A DNA stretch of 64,000 nucleotides from the NCBI RefSeq assembly GCF_011516645.4, contig NZ_CP088285.1, forward strand, positions 5,784,501 to 5,848,500, read 5' to 3'. Made by a program: the position numbers and the translations under genes. Source of the stretch: Bradyrhizobium septentrionale (GTDB taxonomy: Bacteria; Pseudomonadota; Alphaproteobacteria; Rhizobiales; Xanthobacteraceae). The notes beneath the pieces were generated by a model. That model made no database searches. It had not been told where the DNA came from and saw nothing but the letters and a program-made list of their open reading frames with translations. The stretch's first letter is position 1, and each line of letters opens with the position of its first letter. Of the stretch, positions 17,123-25,645 are shown piece after piece.

Positions 17123-18340
17123 ATGGCAGAGGCGCTGCGCAGGCCGACATCAATCGACGTCAGCAATCCCCGGCTTTATCAAGATGACATTTGGCGGCCG
17201 CTGTTCGCGCAGCTCCGCCACGACGATCCCGTGCATTATTGCGAAGCGTCGGCCTACGGCCCGTACTGGTCGGTGACGCGCTACGACGACATCTTCGCGG
17301 TCGAGCTGGATCACGACAACTATTCGTCGGAAATCGGCGGGATTCAGGTGGTCGATCAGCCCAAGGGCCAGGAAATCGCAAATTTCATCAGGATGGATCC
17401 GCCGGGCCATACGGCGCAGCGCCGCACGGTGGCCCCCATCGTGGCGCCGTCCAACCTCGCCAATTTCGAGCCGCTGATCCGCAAACGCACCTCTGCTGTG
17501 CTCGACGCGCTGCCGCGCAACGAGACCTTCGACTGGGTCGAGCGGGTCTCGACCAATCTCACCAACATGATGCTGGCGACCTTGTTCGATTTTCCCTGGG
17601 AAGATCGCATGAAGCTGACCTGGTGGTCCGATGTCGCGATCGCCAACGTCGATTCGCCCGATGCTGTCGTGCATTCGGAGCACGAGCGTTTCGAGGAGAT
17701 GGTCAAGATGGGCGAGTATTTCCGCAAATTATGGGATGCGCGCGTCGGCGCGCCGCCGACCTTCGACCTGATCTCGATGCTGGTGCATTCGGAGGCGACG
17801 CGAAACCTGCAACCGCGCGAATTCCTCGGCACGCTGGCGCTTCTGATCGTCGGCGGTAACGACACCACGCGCAATTCGATGTCCGCCGGGCTGATGGCGC
17901 TGTGCGAGAGCCCCGCGCAGTTCGAGCTGGTCCGCGCCCGCCGCGAGCTGATCCCGAACCTCGTCTCCGAGACGATCCGCTACCACACGCCGGTGCTGCA
18001 TATGCGGCGCACCGCGCGCAACGATGTCGAGCTTGCCGGCCGCCGGATCAAGAAGGGCGACAAGGTGGTGATGTGGTACATCTCCGGCAACCGCGACGAG
18101 GCGAGAATCGAGCGTGCCGATGAATTCATCATCGACCGCGCCAAGCCGCGCCAGCATCTCGCCTTCGGCGCTGGTATCCACCGCTGCGTCGGCGACCGCC
18201 TCGCCGAGCAGCAGCTCCGCATCCTCTGGGAGGAGGTTTTGGCGCGCGACCTCCGCTTTGAGATCATGGGCCCACCACAAAGGCTCTATTCCAATTTCAT
18301 CCGCGGTATACGAAGCTTGCCGGTGAGAATCGTGAATTGA
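17123..18340 (+). CDS. Cytochrome P450, CYP153-like
   Basis: 405 residues. The oxygen-binding helix reads LIVGGNDTTRNSM, a pattern typical of the CYP153 alkane hydroxylases and close relatives; the ExxR pair is SETIRYHTP; the heme loop is FGAGIHRCVGDRLAE with Cys355 as the heme ligand. CYP153 enzymes hydroxylate terminal carbons of alkanes and some terpenoids. The ATG at 17123 is preceded by GGGAGTGAAG. No ferredoxin or ferredoxin reductase gene follows, so electrons must come from elsewhere. The GMC oxidoreductase at 18526 could oxidise the alcohol formed. Confidence 0.9.
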   Translation: MAEALRRPTSIDVSNPRLYQDDIWRPLFAQLRHDDPVHYCEASAYGPYWSVTRYDDIFAVELDHDNYSSEIGGIQVVDQPKGQEIANFIRMDPPGHTAQRRTVAPIVAPSNLANFEPLIRKRTSAVLDALPRNETFDWVERVSTNLTNMMLATLFDFPWEDRMKLTWWSDVAIANVDSPDAVVHSEHERFEEMVKMGEYFRKLWDARVGAPPTFDLISMLVHSEATRNLQPREFLGTLALLIVGGNDTTRNSMSAGLMALCESPAQFELVRARRELIPNLVSETIRYHTPVLHMRRTARNDVELAGRRIKKGDKVVMWYISGNRDEARIERADEFIIDRAKPRQHLAFGAGIHRCVGDRLAEQQLRILWEEVLARDLRFEIMGPPQRLYSNFIRGIRSLPVRIVN

Positions 18341-18350
18341 GCCGCATTAC

Positions 18351-18500
18351 CCGTCATTGCGAGGAGCGAAGCGACGACTTGTCCGCCGAAGCCTCGGCGA
18401 AGGCGGAAGCAATCCATATCGCCGCTTGGGAAGAATGGATTGCTTCGCGGAGCCTGTCATCCGGCGGCGCTCCGCGCCGACCGGGTGGCTCGCAATGACA
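18351..18500. repeat. Intergenic palindromic repeat, family PAL-B, copy 1
   Basis: Begins CGTCATTGCGAGGAGCGAAG and ends with GGCTCGCAATGACA; the middle contains GCAATCCAT and ATGGATTGCTTCGC in inverted order. Other copies are at 45696 and 63151. Confidence 0.85.
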
Positions 18501-18525
18501 GAAGAAGAGACTCCAAGGAACAAGA

Positions 18526-20127
18526 ATGAAGAACGAACCCGTTGACGTCCTGGTCATCGGCGCCGGTGCCTCCGGCGCCGCGGTGGCCTGGAGCCTCGCC
18601 GATACCAGGATGCACATCCTCTGCCTCGATCAGGGCGGCTGGATGAACCCTGCCGAATATCCGAGCACCGGGCGCGACTGGGAGGCGAAATTCTACGGCG
18701 ACTGGTCGTCGAGCCCGAACATCCGCAAGCGGCCCGAGGATTACCCTGTTAACGACGACAATTCGCCGATCAAGGTCGTCAACTTCAACGCCGTCGGCGG
18801 CTCGACCGTGATGTACACCGCGCACTGGCCGCGGCTGCATCCGTCCGACTTCAAGGTGAAGACGCTCGACGGCGTCGCCGACGACTGGCCGATCGATTAC
18901 GACGCGCTGACGCCGTTCTTCGAGGAGAACGATCGCATCATGGGCACGTCGGGCCTGTCCGGCGATCCGCTGTCGCCGCTGAGCCATCCGCCGATGCCGC
19001 CGCAGCCGCTCGGTCTATCGGGCCCGCTGATCGGCAAGGCGATGAACAAGCTCGGCTGGCACTGGTGGCCATCGGACACGACCGTCGCGACGATGGACTA
19101 TGAGGGCAGGGCGCGCTGCATCAATCTCGGCCACTGCACGCCGGCCTGCGCGCAGGGCGCCAAGTCCTCGACCGACATTACCTACTGGCCGCACGCGATC
19201 CGCGCCGGGGTCGAGGTCAAGACTCATTGCCGGGTACGCGAGATCATGACCAACGAGCACGGCATGGCGTCCGGCGTCGTGTACTACGACAAGGACGGCG
19301 TCGAGCAGTTTCAGCCGGCCGAGGTCGTCATCATCGCCTGCAACGGCGTCGGCACGCCGCGGCTGCTGCTGAACTCGGTGTCAGGGAAATTTCCGAACGG
19401 GCTGGCGAATTCGTCCGGCCTGGTCGGCAAGAACCTGATGTTTCACCCCTACGCGCAGATCTACGGTTATGTCACCGAGCCGACCGATTCCAACCGGGCG
19501 CCGCCGACCTGCCTGTGGAGCAAGGAGTGGTATGACACGGACCTGTCGCGCGGCTTCGTCCGCGGCTACGGCGTCCAGTTCGTCCGCGGCGCGGGGCCGG
19601 TGTTCGAGGCCGTGACGAGCGAGCAGAAGGGCATTCTGCCCTGGGGCAAGGATCATCACCGCGCGTTCCGCAAGCTCAACGGTCATCGGCTCGGATTCTC
19701 GGCGATCTGCGAGGATCTTCCGGAGGAGCACAACCGCGTCACGCTCGATCCCGTGCTGAAGGACAGCCACGGCATTCCCGCGCCCAGGATCGACTACACG
19801 ATCAGCGAGAACAGCCGGAAGATGATGGACCATGCGCTGGCGCGCGGCCGCGAAGTGCTCGAAGCCGCCGGCGCGACCGATTTCTGCATCAACGCGCCGA
19901 TCTCGTGGGGCGGCTGGCACCTCCTCGGCACCGCGCGGATGGGCACCGATCCCGCGCGCTCCGTGGTCAACGAATGGGGCCGCTCGCACGACGTCAAGAA
20001 CCTGTTCATCGTCGACGGCAGTATCTTCGTCACCTCGGGTGGCGTGAACCCGACCTCCACCATCCAGGCCCTCGCGCTCTACATCGCCGACCAGATGAAG
20101 CAGCGCCTCGCCAATCTGTTCGACTGA
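18526..20127 (+). CDS. GMC family FAD oxidoreductase (alcohol dehydrogenase-like)
   Basis: 533 residues with an N-terminal FAD loop VIGAGASGAAVAWSLA, the GMC signature region VVNFNAVGGSTVMYTAHWPR, and the C-terminal catalytic block ISWGGWHLLGTARMGTDP followed by NLFIVDGSIFVTSGGVNPTSTIQALALY. It has no signal peptide. The family oxidises alcohols and sugars; with the small partner at 20146 it resembles membrane- or quinone-linked gluconate-dehydrogenase-type complexes. Located after the CYP153-like P450, it is a good candidate for oxidising the resulting alcohol. Confidence 0.9.
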   Translation: MKNEPVDVLVIGAGASGAAVAWSLADTRMHILCLDQGGWMNPAEYPSTGRDWEAKFYGDWSSSPNIRKRPEDYPVNDDNSPIKVVNFNAVGGSTVMYTAHWPRLHPSDFKVKTLDGVADDWPIDYDALTPFFEENDRIMGTSGLSGDPLSPLSHPPMPPQPLGLSGPLIGKAMNKLGWHWWPSDTTVATMDYEGRARCINLGHCTPACAQGAKSSTDITYWPHAIRAGVEVKTHCRVREIMTNEHGMASGVVYYDKDGVEQFQPAEVVIIACNGVGTPRLLLNSVSGKFPNGLANSSGLVGKNLMFHPYAQIYGYVTEPTDSNRAPPTCLWSKEWYDTDLSRGFVRGYGVQFVRGAGPVFEAVTSEQKGILPWGKDHHRAFRKLNGHRLGFSAICEDLPEEHNRVTLDPVLKDSHGIPAPRIDYTISENSRKMMDHALARGREVLEAAGATDFCINAPISWGGWHLLGTARMGTDPARSVVNEWGRSHDVKNLFIVDGSIFVTSGGVNPTSTIQALALYIADQMKQRLANLFD

Positions 20128-20145
20128 GGCTGCCAGAGAACCGAC

Positions 20146-20595
20146 ATGTCCGATGCAAAAGAACTGACCGCAGCCCAGCGCGCCGATCTCCGCACCGTCG
20201 CTGCGATGATCGTTCCCGAAAGTTCCGAGTACAAGGTGCCCGGTGCGGACGATGCCGCGATCCAGGCTGACATGCTCGCAACGCTCGGCCGCGACACCGT
20301 GCTGGTCGCGCAGGCGCTGGATCATCTGGCTGATCTCGCAGGCCAGCCGCTCGCCGAACTCGACGATGCCAGGCGCGATGCGGTGGCGCAGGAGTTTCGC
20401 GCCCACGGCGGCGCTGCCGCGGCGACGCTCATTCGAGTCGTGCTGCAGTGCTACTACCGCGACGACCGCGTGGTGCGCTCGCTCGGGCTCGATCCGCGTG
20501 CGCCGTTCCCGAAGGGCCATGTGCTGCCGGACGGCGACTGGTCGCTGCTCGATCCGGTCAGGGCGCGCGGCGGGGTGCTGCGGCGGGCCGACTAG
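20146..20595 (+). CDS. Gluconate 2-dehydrogenase subunit 3-like small subunit
   Basis: 149 residues starting 18 bp after the GMC stop. LTAAQRADLRTVAAMIVPES near the N-terminus is the family opening, followed by a helical body and the end FPKGHVLPDGDWSLLDPVRARGG. Members pair with GMC dehydrogenases and aid folding or export of the large subunit. Unlike many members this one shows no twin-arginine signal, matching its partner, which also lacks one. Confidence 0.75.
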   Translation: MSDAKELTAAQRADLRTVAAMIVPESSEYKVPGADDAAIQADMLATLGRDTVLVAQALDHLADLAGQPLAELDDARRDAVAQEFRAHGGAAAATLIRVVLQCYYRDDRVVRSLGLDPRAPFPKGHVLPDGDWSLLDPVRARGGVLRRAD

Positions 20596-20674
20596 CAGGG
20601 CGGGCTTGCGCAGGCGTAACCACTTGCAGCAGCGGGAGCCGGTCACCATCTGAGGAGACCAAAGGACTCTCGCC

Positions 20675-21709
20675 ATGCTGGATTTTACCTCAGATACCGC
20701 CGGTGACACGCCGTCATCGCGGGCGGCTGACGCTGCCCGGCAAGATAACCTGGCTTCTGACCGGGCTTTGCTGGATGCCTATTCCAATGCCGTGATCGAC
20801 GTCACCGAACGCGTCGGCCCGGCCGTGGTCCGCGTCGAAACCGGGCCGAAGGTGCGCAATGCGCGCGAGCGCGGCGGGCTCGGCTCGGGGATCGTGATCT
20901 CGCCCGACGGGCTCGTGCTGACCAACAGCCATGTGGTCGGATCGTCGAAGGAGATCCGCCTGCGCGACACCGAGGGCTTCGACACCGACGCGCATGTGCT
21001 CGGCGTCGATCCCGACACCGACCTCGCGCTGCTGCGGGCCGACGGCGCGCGCGATCTGGCCTATGCCTCGCTCGGCAACTCCAAGACGCTGCGGCGCGGC
21101 CAGCTCGTGGTCGCGATCGGCAATCCGCTCGGGTTTGAATCGACGGTGACCGCCGGCGTGGTCTCGGCGCTCGGACGCTCGATCCGCTCGGTCAGCGGAC
21201 GGACCATCGAGGACGTGATCCAGACCGACGCCGCGCTCAATCCGGGCAATTCCGGCGGGCCGCTGGTGTCGTCGAAGGGCGAGGTGATCGGGATCAACAC
21301 CGCGATCATCAACGGCGCGCAGGGCATCTGCTTTGCGGTCGCCAGCAACACCGCGCAGTTCGTGCTGTCGGAGATCATCCGCCACGGCTATGTCCGCCGC
21401 GCCTATATCGGCGTCGCAGGCCAGACTGCGCCGGTGCCGCGGCGGCATGCGGTGCTCGCCGGCGTCGAGAACAAGATGGGTGCGCTCTTGATGCAGATCG
21501 AGCCGGACAGTCCGGCCGCGCGCGCGGCGCTGTTGCCCGGCGACGTCGCGATCAGGCTCGACGGCATCGAGATCAACGGTGTCGACGATCTGATCCGCGC
21601 ACTCGATCACAGCCGGATCGACCGGACGCTTTCGATGGACGTGCTGCGCCTCGGCCGCCTCCGCGCGATCGACATCCATCCGATCGAGCGCAAGCCGGCG
21701 AAGCAGTGA
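20675..21709 (+). CDS. HtrA/DegP-like serine protease with one PDZ domain
   Basis: 344 residues. Catalytic triad His86 (LTNSHVV), Asp116 (DPDTDLALL) and Ser193 (NPGNSGGPL) are all present, followed by one PDZ domain with GALLMQIEPDSPAARAALLPGDVAIRLDGIEI. No signal peptide or membrane anchor is visible at the N-terminus, so it is probably cytoplasmic, unlike classical DegP. GGAG lies upstream of the ATG at 20675. No functional link to its neighbours is evident. Confidence 0.92.
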   Translation: MLDFTSDTAGDTPSSRAADAARQDNLASDRALLDAYSNAVIDVTERVGPAVVRVETGPKVRNARERGGLGSGIVISPDGLVLTNSHVVGSSKEIRLRDTEGFDTDAHVLGVDPDTDLALLRADGARDLAYASLGNSKTLRRGQLVVAIGNPLGFESTVTAGVVSALGRSIRSVSGRTIEDVIQTDAALNPGNSGGPLVSSKGEVIGINTAIINGAQGICFAVASNTAQFVLSEIIRHGYVRRAYIGVAGQTAPVPRRHAVLAGVENKMGALLMQIEPDSPAARAALLPGDVAIRLDGIEINGVDDLIRALDHSRIDRTLSMDVLRLGRLRAIDIHPIERKPAKQ

Positions 21710-21778
21710 GGGCGATATCTCCGCACGCGCGGTGCACCCTCTCCCCTCGTGTCCGCCGTAGCCTTGGCGAAGGCGGTA

Positions 21779-21863
21779 GGTACTGCCGACTTCATGCTTT
21801 CTTATTGAAAGGCCTACGTTTTTTGTGCGCCCGAGATTGGCTTTTGTAGCAGGCTTTTGTATT
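21779..21863. repeat. 85-bp direct repeat, left copy
   Basis: Starts GGTACTGCCGACTTC and ends GCAGGCTTTTGTATT. The right copy at 24243-24327 has the same length with 5 differences in 85 bases; the last 51 bases are identical. The repeat is AT-richer than the neighbourhood. The pair brackets the three genes at 21909-24107. Confidence 0.9.
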
Positions 21864-21908
21864 CGAGTGAAGCCGCGACAACTCGACTATGCGATTTTGA
21901 GAACCAAG

Positions 21909-22274
21909 CTAAAGTCGAAACCAAGGCAGAGTGAGATAGACGCAAGCGATCATCGAGAGGACGGGAATTACCCAAATCCATCCCGGCCAAACGTATCGCG
22001 CCAAACGTTCGGCGAACGACGCAGCAACGAGGGCGACGATCAGTGCCCCGAGCGCGGCCGTCGCGGTCCACCCGTACCAGTATATCGCCGGAGCTAGAAA
22101 TCCCATCGCAGGGTCAGCAACGTCTCGCGAATGATGCGTGCCCGCGAGCACGATGCCGAGCGACGGGAAAACGGTGAAAAGAGCAAGGTCCTTTGCGAGC
22201 GCGACCACGTAGAGGACCGCGAACGTGGTCCCGAATGCGAATGCAAAGCGGCGGAACGGGGCTGATGATGTCAT
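21909..22274 (-). CDS. Small membrane protein of the repeat-bracketed cassette
   Basis: 121 residues with four predicted membrane helices (FAFAFGTTFAVLYVVALA, FLAPAIYWYGWTATAAL, LGALIVALVAASFA, WIWVIPVLSMIACVYL). No family recognised. The ATG overlaps the stop of the preceding gene as ATGA, so translation is coupled. Likely works with the other membrane protein and the metallophosphoesterase of the cassette. Confidence 0.7.
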   Translation of the reverse strand: MTSSAPFRRFAFAFGTTFAVLYVVALAKDLALFTVFPSLGIVLAGTHHSRDVADPAMGFLAPAIYWYGWTATAALGALIVALVAASFAERLARYVWPGWIWVIPVLSMIACVYLTLPWFRL

Positions 22275-22786
22275 GAGCCGAAACCCATGATGTTGTTAGC
22301 GACGTGACCGGACAGAAAGCCCCACCAAATGATGAAGGCAAGTATCGAGGTGAGCGCCGTGCGCGTCTGAGCAGGTTCGTTGGCAAGCGGCCGCCGCCAG
22401 CAAACCCAGTAGGCGGGCAGCAACGCCAACCCGATTGCTGCGAAATGTTCCTTGAGGTCGAAGAAGCCGAGGACATGCCAGTGACCCGCACGCTCTAATT
22501 CGGGCCTGACATCCACACGGAAATAAAGGTAAACGACCCCACCCAGCAGCGTGGAAACGGCATACAGGACGACCACGGCGTTGGCGAACGAGGCCGACGG
22601 TATGGAACGAAAGCGGCCAAAGAACGAGCCGGGTCGCGCGTCCGCCGATCCCCATGCGGCTAAAGTCTGGTGTGTTATCGCGCCAAGTAGTGCGACCGCG
22701 ACCAAGCCGTGAATGATCAGAATAGCTGTCGCCAGAACCTCACTCCCGTAAACACCGGCATCCTGCTCACTTGAAGAGTTCCTCAG
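22271..22786 (-). CDS. Membrane protein of the repeat-bracketed cassette (start uncertain)
   Basis: About 170 residues with four membrane helices: VLATAILIIHGLVAVALLGAI, ANAVVVLYAVSTLLGGVVYLYF, FAAIGLALLPAYWVCW and TSILAFIIWWGFLSGHV. There is no in-frame ATG or GTG near the natural start; CTG at 22786 or a codon close to 22750 must be used, or a base was lost near the junction with the preceding gene, whose stop it overlaps. I recognise no characterised family. The loop FRVDVRPELERAGHWHVLGFFDLKEH might face a partner protein. Confidence 0.6.
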   Translation of the reverse strand: MRNSSSEQDAGVYGSEVLATAILIIHGLVAVALLGAITHQTLAAWGSADARPGSFFGRFRSIPSASFANAVVVLYAVSTLLGGVVYLYFRVDVRPELERAGHWHVLGFFDLKEHFAAIGLALLPAYWVCWRRPLANEPAQTRTALTSILAFIIWWGFLSGHVANNIMGFGS

Positions 22787-24107
22787 TCCCGAATGGCTCG
22801 GCCGACCACGGCCGGAAGCGATTGAGGGTGAATTTCGTCTTCTGGCCGGGTTCAACGTCCACCAGCACGTAGTTGTACTCCTCTTGCGGAGGCTGGCCCT
22901 TCCAGTAAAGGTCCTGCGGATAGTCAGCGGGCACCTTGATGCTGGTTCGCCCCGGCAGGATTGGGTCTTGTTCTGCGCCCCCACCGCCCAACATCAGATA
23001 CTTTACCCCATCTACGTCGTAGATTTCCGTGGTGTGGACGTGCCCGTTCAATACGACCACCTCCATGTCCTTGGCATACGACGCAATCACCTTGTGCGGG
23101 TTATCGGGAGCCGGGATCGGGCCTAAGCCTGACCGCGCAAACACGGGATAATGGAAGACGATGAACGCCTTCAGAATGCCATTGGCCTTCGCCTCGTCCA
23201 TCCACTTTTGAAGTTGGGTCATCTGCTCGGCATATTTTGGCCGATCAGCGTCCCACAGCGACGGCGAACGGTAATCGTACTTGCCACTCCAGAGATAGAT
23301 GAGGCGGGTGCCCTTGAAGTCGAATTTGTAGATGAGGTTTTCCGGCGTGACGCCGAATTTTTTCAGATACGGCACAGCCGAAAGAACGCCCTCAATCTTT
23401 GGGTCGGCCCACACCTCATGATTGCCCACACTCATGAAAAAGCGCCCATCCAGACCGGCTGCGCGCATCTCGTCATCCGGCGCGGGTAGCTTCTTCAACA
23501 TCGTATCATTCACGCGCTTCCAGTATGGGCTGTCACTGACAGTCAAGCCCTGATTGCCCCACCAGACGGCATCACCGCTATTGACCACGAATTTGGCGCG
23601 ACCGGATTGAACGTCCTTCACGATTTCACGCGTCACCCATTCGCCGCCCTGGAGCCGGAACATCGTCCGGTGCACGCCAGGAAGGAGCTTTACGTCCTCA
23701 ACGGATGCCTCTGTCACCCACCCTTTATCGAGCGTCAGTGTCATTACTTCCGTCTTGGACGCGAACGGCATGACCACCTTGATCAGGTCCTTTGTGACCG
23801 GATCGAAGATCATCTTCACATCCTTCGCTACGACGGCCTCGGCGACCTTTTCCGGCATGACCAACCCGAACATCTCGACGAAGAACTTGCTGAGGTCCGG
23901 TTGTCCCTGTTTCAACGGTAGGTACATCATCGGTCGGGTATCGCCGACCGCCGCGAATGAAAAGCCGCCCCCAGTCGGAATGGGTGCCTGCGCGGTTGTT
24001 GTTTGCGCCTGCGCATTGGCAACGAGCGGCATGGAGAATGCTGGTAGCGCCGCAAGTGCGCTGAGAACAAGGCGACGACTTGGATCGTTGGGCCGGGAGT
24101 ATGGCAT
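22767..24107 (-). CDS. Calcineurin-like metallophosphoesterase, Tat-exported
   Basis: 446 residues. The start SRRLVLSALAALPAFSMPLVANAQAQ looks like a twin-arginine signal, so the enzyme is probably periplasmic. Metal-ligand motifs of the calcineurin fold are visible though spread out: FAAVGDTRP, VVNSGDAVW, MSVGNHEVW, IVFHYPVFA and VVLNGHVHTTEI. The ATG at 24107 has GGAG upstream and is preferred over a longer frame. First gene of a three-gene operon with two membrane proteins, all inside the 85-bp direct repeats. It could hydrolyse a phosphomonoester or diester outside the cytoplasm. Confidence 0.85.
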   Translation of the reverse strand: MPYSRPNDPSRRLVLSALAALPAFSMPLVANAQAQTTTAQAPIPTGGGFSFAAVGDTRPMMYLPLKQGQPDLSKFFVEMFGLVMPEKVAEAVVAKDVKMIFDPVTKDLIKVVMPFASKTEVMTLTLDKGWVTEASVEDVKLLPGVHRTMFRLQGGEWVTREIVKDVQSGRAKFVVNSGDAVWWGNQGLTVSDSPYWKRVNDTMLKKLPAPDDEMRAAGLDGRFFMSVGNHEVWADPKIEGVLSAVPYLKKFGVTPENLIYKFDFKGTRLIYLWSGKYDYRSPSLWDADRPKYAEQMTQLQKWMDEAKANGILKAFIVFHYPVFARSGLGPIPAPDNPHKVIASYAKDMEVVVLNGHVHTTEIYDVDGVKYLMLGGGGAEQDPILPGRTSIKVPADYPQDLYWKGQPPQEEYNYVLVDVEPGQKTKFTLNRFRPWSAEPFGTEELFK

Positions 24108-24242
24108 GATGATCTCCGCTGATTGAGGGAGGGAATGCGCCACCGCACCGTTCGCGGCTCATTGCCGTTATCGACGTTGTTGCTGTCACGCCCTTGATGC
24201 AAATCAACGCTGCTGCGCCCGCCGCCCACACTTGGTTGGGTG

Positions 24243-24327
24243 GGTACTGCCGACTTCCAGTTTTCTTATTGAAAAACCTACGTTTTTTGTGCGCCCGAGA
24301 TTGGCTTTTGTAGCAGGCTTTTGTATT
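24243..24327. repeat. 85-bp direct repeat, right copy
   Basis: Partner of 21779-21863, same orientation, 80 of 85 bases identical. It lies 136 bp upstream of the metallophosphoesterase start. Confidence 0.9.
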
Positions 24328-24455
24328 TCTGAGAAGTCGACCACTTACTATGTGTGGGTTGATTTCCTTGGGTGCAAAAGGTGCGACGCGCCAACCGCTC
24401 GGCTCATCAAGCAGGTTCTCGATGCCATCTTCTGAGTTTGAGAAGGACCGCGGAA

Positions 24456-24587
24456 ATGGCCCGCAGGCTTGCGCGTGCGAGGCCGAAGCGTGGCAAGCGA
24501 TTCCTGCGGGAAATCTCTACTGCCCTCGCTGAGGCGGCCGTACGACACGCGCGGGCACGCCGCATGTGTCTAGTGCGGTCAAGTTGA
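24456..24587 (+). CDS. Possible small basic protein (43 residues)
   Basis: ATG at 24456 with GAGAAGGA upstream encodes a very basic peptide (MARRLARARPKRGKRFLREI and on) ending at 24587. Composition is compatible with a nucleic-acid-binding micropeptide but also with chance in G+C-rich DNA. The rest of 24328-24771 has nothing else I can support. Confidence 0.25.
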   Translation: MARRLARARPKRGKRFLREISTALAEAAVRHARARRMCLVRSS

Positions 24588-24771
24588 CGTTGCGCAGGCG
24601 CGTTCGCAAAGTTCGGAATAATAGAATATACTGTTGAGTTGCCCGACACGTCAAGTTGCTTTTCCGAGTGCCGGCGGCCGCCCTGCTACTTTGCATGGGG
24701 TTGTTTTCGATATTTTGGGTGGTGGCGGCAAAGGGCACGTCGAATGCGAAAGCAGCGAAGCCGGGAGAGGG

Positions 24772-24853
24772 GTCTGTCTCCCCGATCTCATCTGCGGAGA
24801 GAACCCCTCATCCGGCGCTTCGCGCCACCTTCTCCCACAAGGGAAGGGAGGGG
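24772..24853. repeat. Degenerate PAL-C-type repeat
   Basis: Contains TCTCCCCGATCTCATCTGCG, CCGGCGCTTCGCGCC and TTCTCCCACAAGGGAAGG, the pieces of the PAL-C family, but without clean outer arms. It lies directly after the broken hydrolase gene. Confidence 0.55.
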
Positions 24854-24864
24854 GACCGCCGCCG

Positions 24865-25642
24865 CTATCGCAGCGCCGCCAGCAATTCGTCGGGCTGCTC
24901 AACCATCATCATGTGACCGGCGCCCGGCAGCACCACGGTCCGCGCATTCGGCGTCGCGGCGGCGAGCGTCTTGCCGGCCTTGGCGGGGCATCATGTCGCG
25001 CTCGCCGAGGATGAAGGTCGCGGGCACCTTGACCGCGGCCGCCGCCGTGAGCGCATTCTGGTAGGCGTTGCAGGCGTTGAGGTCGTTGTACAGCACGCCC
25101 GGCTTCGCCTCCTGCAGCACCCGCTGCGCGCCCTGGTGCATCCACATCCCCGGCGCGAGGCTGCCGCCGAGCTCGGCCTTGAAGCCGAGGCCCCAGATCG
25201 AGACCATGTCGATCGCGTCAGCATCATTGGCCTCGGCGGCCTTCAGCAGGTCGGGGCCGACCGTCATGGTCGCGGCGGTGCCGATCAGCGCGAGGCCGGA
25301 GACCTTGTCGGGATGCCGCGCCGAGGTCTCGATCGCGATCAGCGAGCCCATCGAATGGCCGATCAGCCGGGCCTTGGCTGCGCCGGCCGCTTCAATCAGC
25401 GCCGCGGTCCAGTCGGCCATCTCGGCGATGGTCTTCAGCGGCTTGCCGGCCGAGCGCCCGTGGCCGGGGAGATCAGGCGCCAGCACGGAAAAACCGTGAT
25501 GGGCGAACCAGCGGCTGTGCAATGCCCAGGTCGAGGAATCGAACCCGGCGCCGTGGATCATCACCACCGTGGCGAGCTGCGCATCGAACGGCTTGCCGCC
25601 GGTGGCGATGAACGTGTCTGACCCGTTGACGGAAAGCTGCAT
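24865..25642 (-). pseudogene. Alpha/beta hydrolase disrupted by a frameshift
   Basis: From the ATG at 25642 the protein runs normally (VVMIHGAGFDSSTW, LAPDLPGHGRS, nucleophile elbow LIGHSMGS, FILGERDMM) until about position 24987, where the frame changes next to a run of four C. In the first frame it ends in a nonsense arginine-rich tail at 24899. In the shifted frame the family end appears: AKAGKTLAAATPNARTVVLPGAGHMMMVEQPDELLAALR with a stop at 24865. The catalytic His (GAGHMMM) is thus lost from the encoded product. It starts 3 bp after the sulfhydrylase stop. A sequencing error in the C-run is possible. Confidence 0.85.
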
Positions 25643-25645
25643 GGC

